In this document: piece after piece, positions 7,533 through 7,680 of the stretch
How positions within the stretch are numbered: position 1 is the stretch's first letter
Layout of the letters: each line of letters opens with the position of its first letter
Origin: Clostridia bacterium
GTDB taxonomy: Bacteria > Bacillota > Clostridia > Christensenellales > Borkfalkiaceae
Length of the DNA: 7,680 nt
Assembly (NCBI GenBank): GCA_017646555.1
Contig: JAGCMG010000129.1
Span: forward strand, 1-7,680
Direction: 5' to 3'
The notes under the pieces: generated by a model
The model's database searches: none
What the model saw: only the letters and a program-made list of their open reading frames with translations
What the model was told of the DNA's origin: nothing
Position numbers and translations under genes: made by a program

Positions 7533-7548
7533 ATAAAAGCGCTTTTAT
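7533..7548. promoter_or_regulatory. Perfect 16-bp palindrome in the spmA leader, possible operator
   Basis: The sequence ATAAAAGC/GCTTTTAT is a perfect inverted repeat without spacer. It begins 16 bases upstream of the spmA start codon, downstream of the candidate spmA promoter and just upstream of the candidate metG -35. Its symmetry fits a dimeric regulator site. It has no loop, so it is a poor RNA hairpin. AT-rich palindromes of this size can also occur by chance. Confidence 0.35.
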
Positions 7549-7550
7549 GA

Positions 7551-7579
7551 TTTACTTTTTTGTTTAAATAGTATAAAAT
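7551..7579 (+). promoter_or_regulatory. Candidate metG promoter
   Basis: TTTACT (7551-7556, 4/6 to TTGACA) lies 17 bases before TAAAAT (7574-7579, 5/6 to TATAAT). This would start transcription around 7586, giving a short leader of about 26 bases before the metG ATG. That leader is too short for a T-box or SAM riboswitch, and none is seen in the gap. The core overlaps the oppositely directed spmA -10. Confidence 0.4.
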
Positions 7580-7598
7580 AATAATATACTATTTTCAG
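7570..7598 (-). promoter_or_regulatory. Candidate spmA promoter
   Basis: On the minus strand, CTGAAA (7598-7593) is separated by 17 bases from TATACT (7575-7570), giving 4/6 and 5/6 matches to vegetative -35/-10 boxes. The same TATACTAT also loosely resembles a sigma-E -10 (CATACANT), with GAAAATA 14 bases upstream as a poor -35 match, which would fit a sporulation gene. The region is so AT-rich that either reading is tentative. Confidence 0.35.
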
Positions 7599-7611
7599 TT
7601 TGGAGAATACA

Positions 7612-7680
7612 ATGAAAGAAAAATATTATTTAACCACTGCTAGTGCGTACACTTCGGGCAAACCTCATATCGGCAATACT
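7612..7680 (+). CDS. metG: Methionyl-tRNA synthetase, N-terminal fragment (3' end outside window)
   Basis: These are the first 23 codons of a class I aminoacyl-tRNA synthetase that charges tRNA-Met in the cytoplasm. The YYLTTASAYTSGKPHIGN pattern at residues 5-22 is the typical MetRS N-terminus, with HIGN (19-22) as the ATP-binding HIGH-type motif. The Asn variant in the fourth position is seen in many bacterial MetRS. The start is set by GGAG at 7602-7605 with six bases spacing. Only the start is visible, so the presence of the C-terminal tRNA-binding domain cannot be judged. Confidence 0.9.
   Translation, partial: MKEKYYLTTASAYTSGKPHIGNT

Noticed and set aside
7185..7550. 121-codon open frame on the + strand
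   Set aside because: It lies antisense to spmA, whose product has clear family motifs; the + frame protein shows no recognisable domain and its upstream sequence has no ribosome binding site.
7517..7611. Riboswitch or T-box upstream of metG
   Set aside because: The available leader is under 100 bases and shows no T-box sequence, specifier stem, antiterminator or SAM-riboswitch core.

Overview
The window reads as a low-GC, A/T-rich chromosomal segment from a member of the Firmicutes/Clostridia. The evidence is a pair of spore maturation genes (spmA, spmB), AGGAG-type ribosome binding sites, tightly packed one-strand gene runs and AT-rich third codon positions. Species-level placement is not possible from this sequence. 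No mobile element, phage gene, CRISPR array, tRNA or rRNA was seen.

Region 1 (1-6409, + strand) is one operon-like run with gaps of at most 17 bases: the C-terminal end of a first phenylacetate-CoA ligase (paaK-like), iorA, iorB, a complete second phenylacetate-CoA ligase, a small tandem-ACT-domain protein, an amidohydrolase broken by a one-base frameshift, and a class I/II PLP aminotransferase. Together these encode a full aryl-acid / aryl-keto-acid / aromatic amino acid interconversion route. The aminotransferase links phenylalanine, tyrosine or tryptophan with the arylpyruvate. IorAB links the arylpyruvate with the arylacetyl-CoA, using ferredoxin and TPP. The ligases link the arylacetyl-CoA with the free arylacetate. 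The route could run oxidatively (amino acid fermentation giving arylacetates and reduced ferredoxin) or reductively (arylacetate salvage into aromatic amino acids). AMP-forming ligases mildly favour the salvage direction, but the sequence alone does not decide it. The ACT protein probably senses an amino acid connected with the route.

Region 2 (6410-6457) is a short convergent gap filled by a strong hairpin with U-tract potential on both strands, a likely bidirectional terminator.

Region 3 (7516-6458, - strand) is spmA followed by spmB, membrane proteins of spore maturation, three bases apart.

Region 4 (7517-7611) is a 95-base divergent intergenic region with candidate promoters in both directions and a perfect 16-bp palindrome. 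It is followed at 7612 by the first 23 codons of methionyl-tRNA synthetase (metG), cut by the window edge.

Most of the window is conventional. The points worth a second look are the frameshifted amidohydrolase, the two ligase paralogues bracketing iorAB, and the palindrome upstream of spmA.
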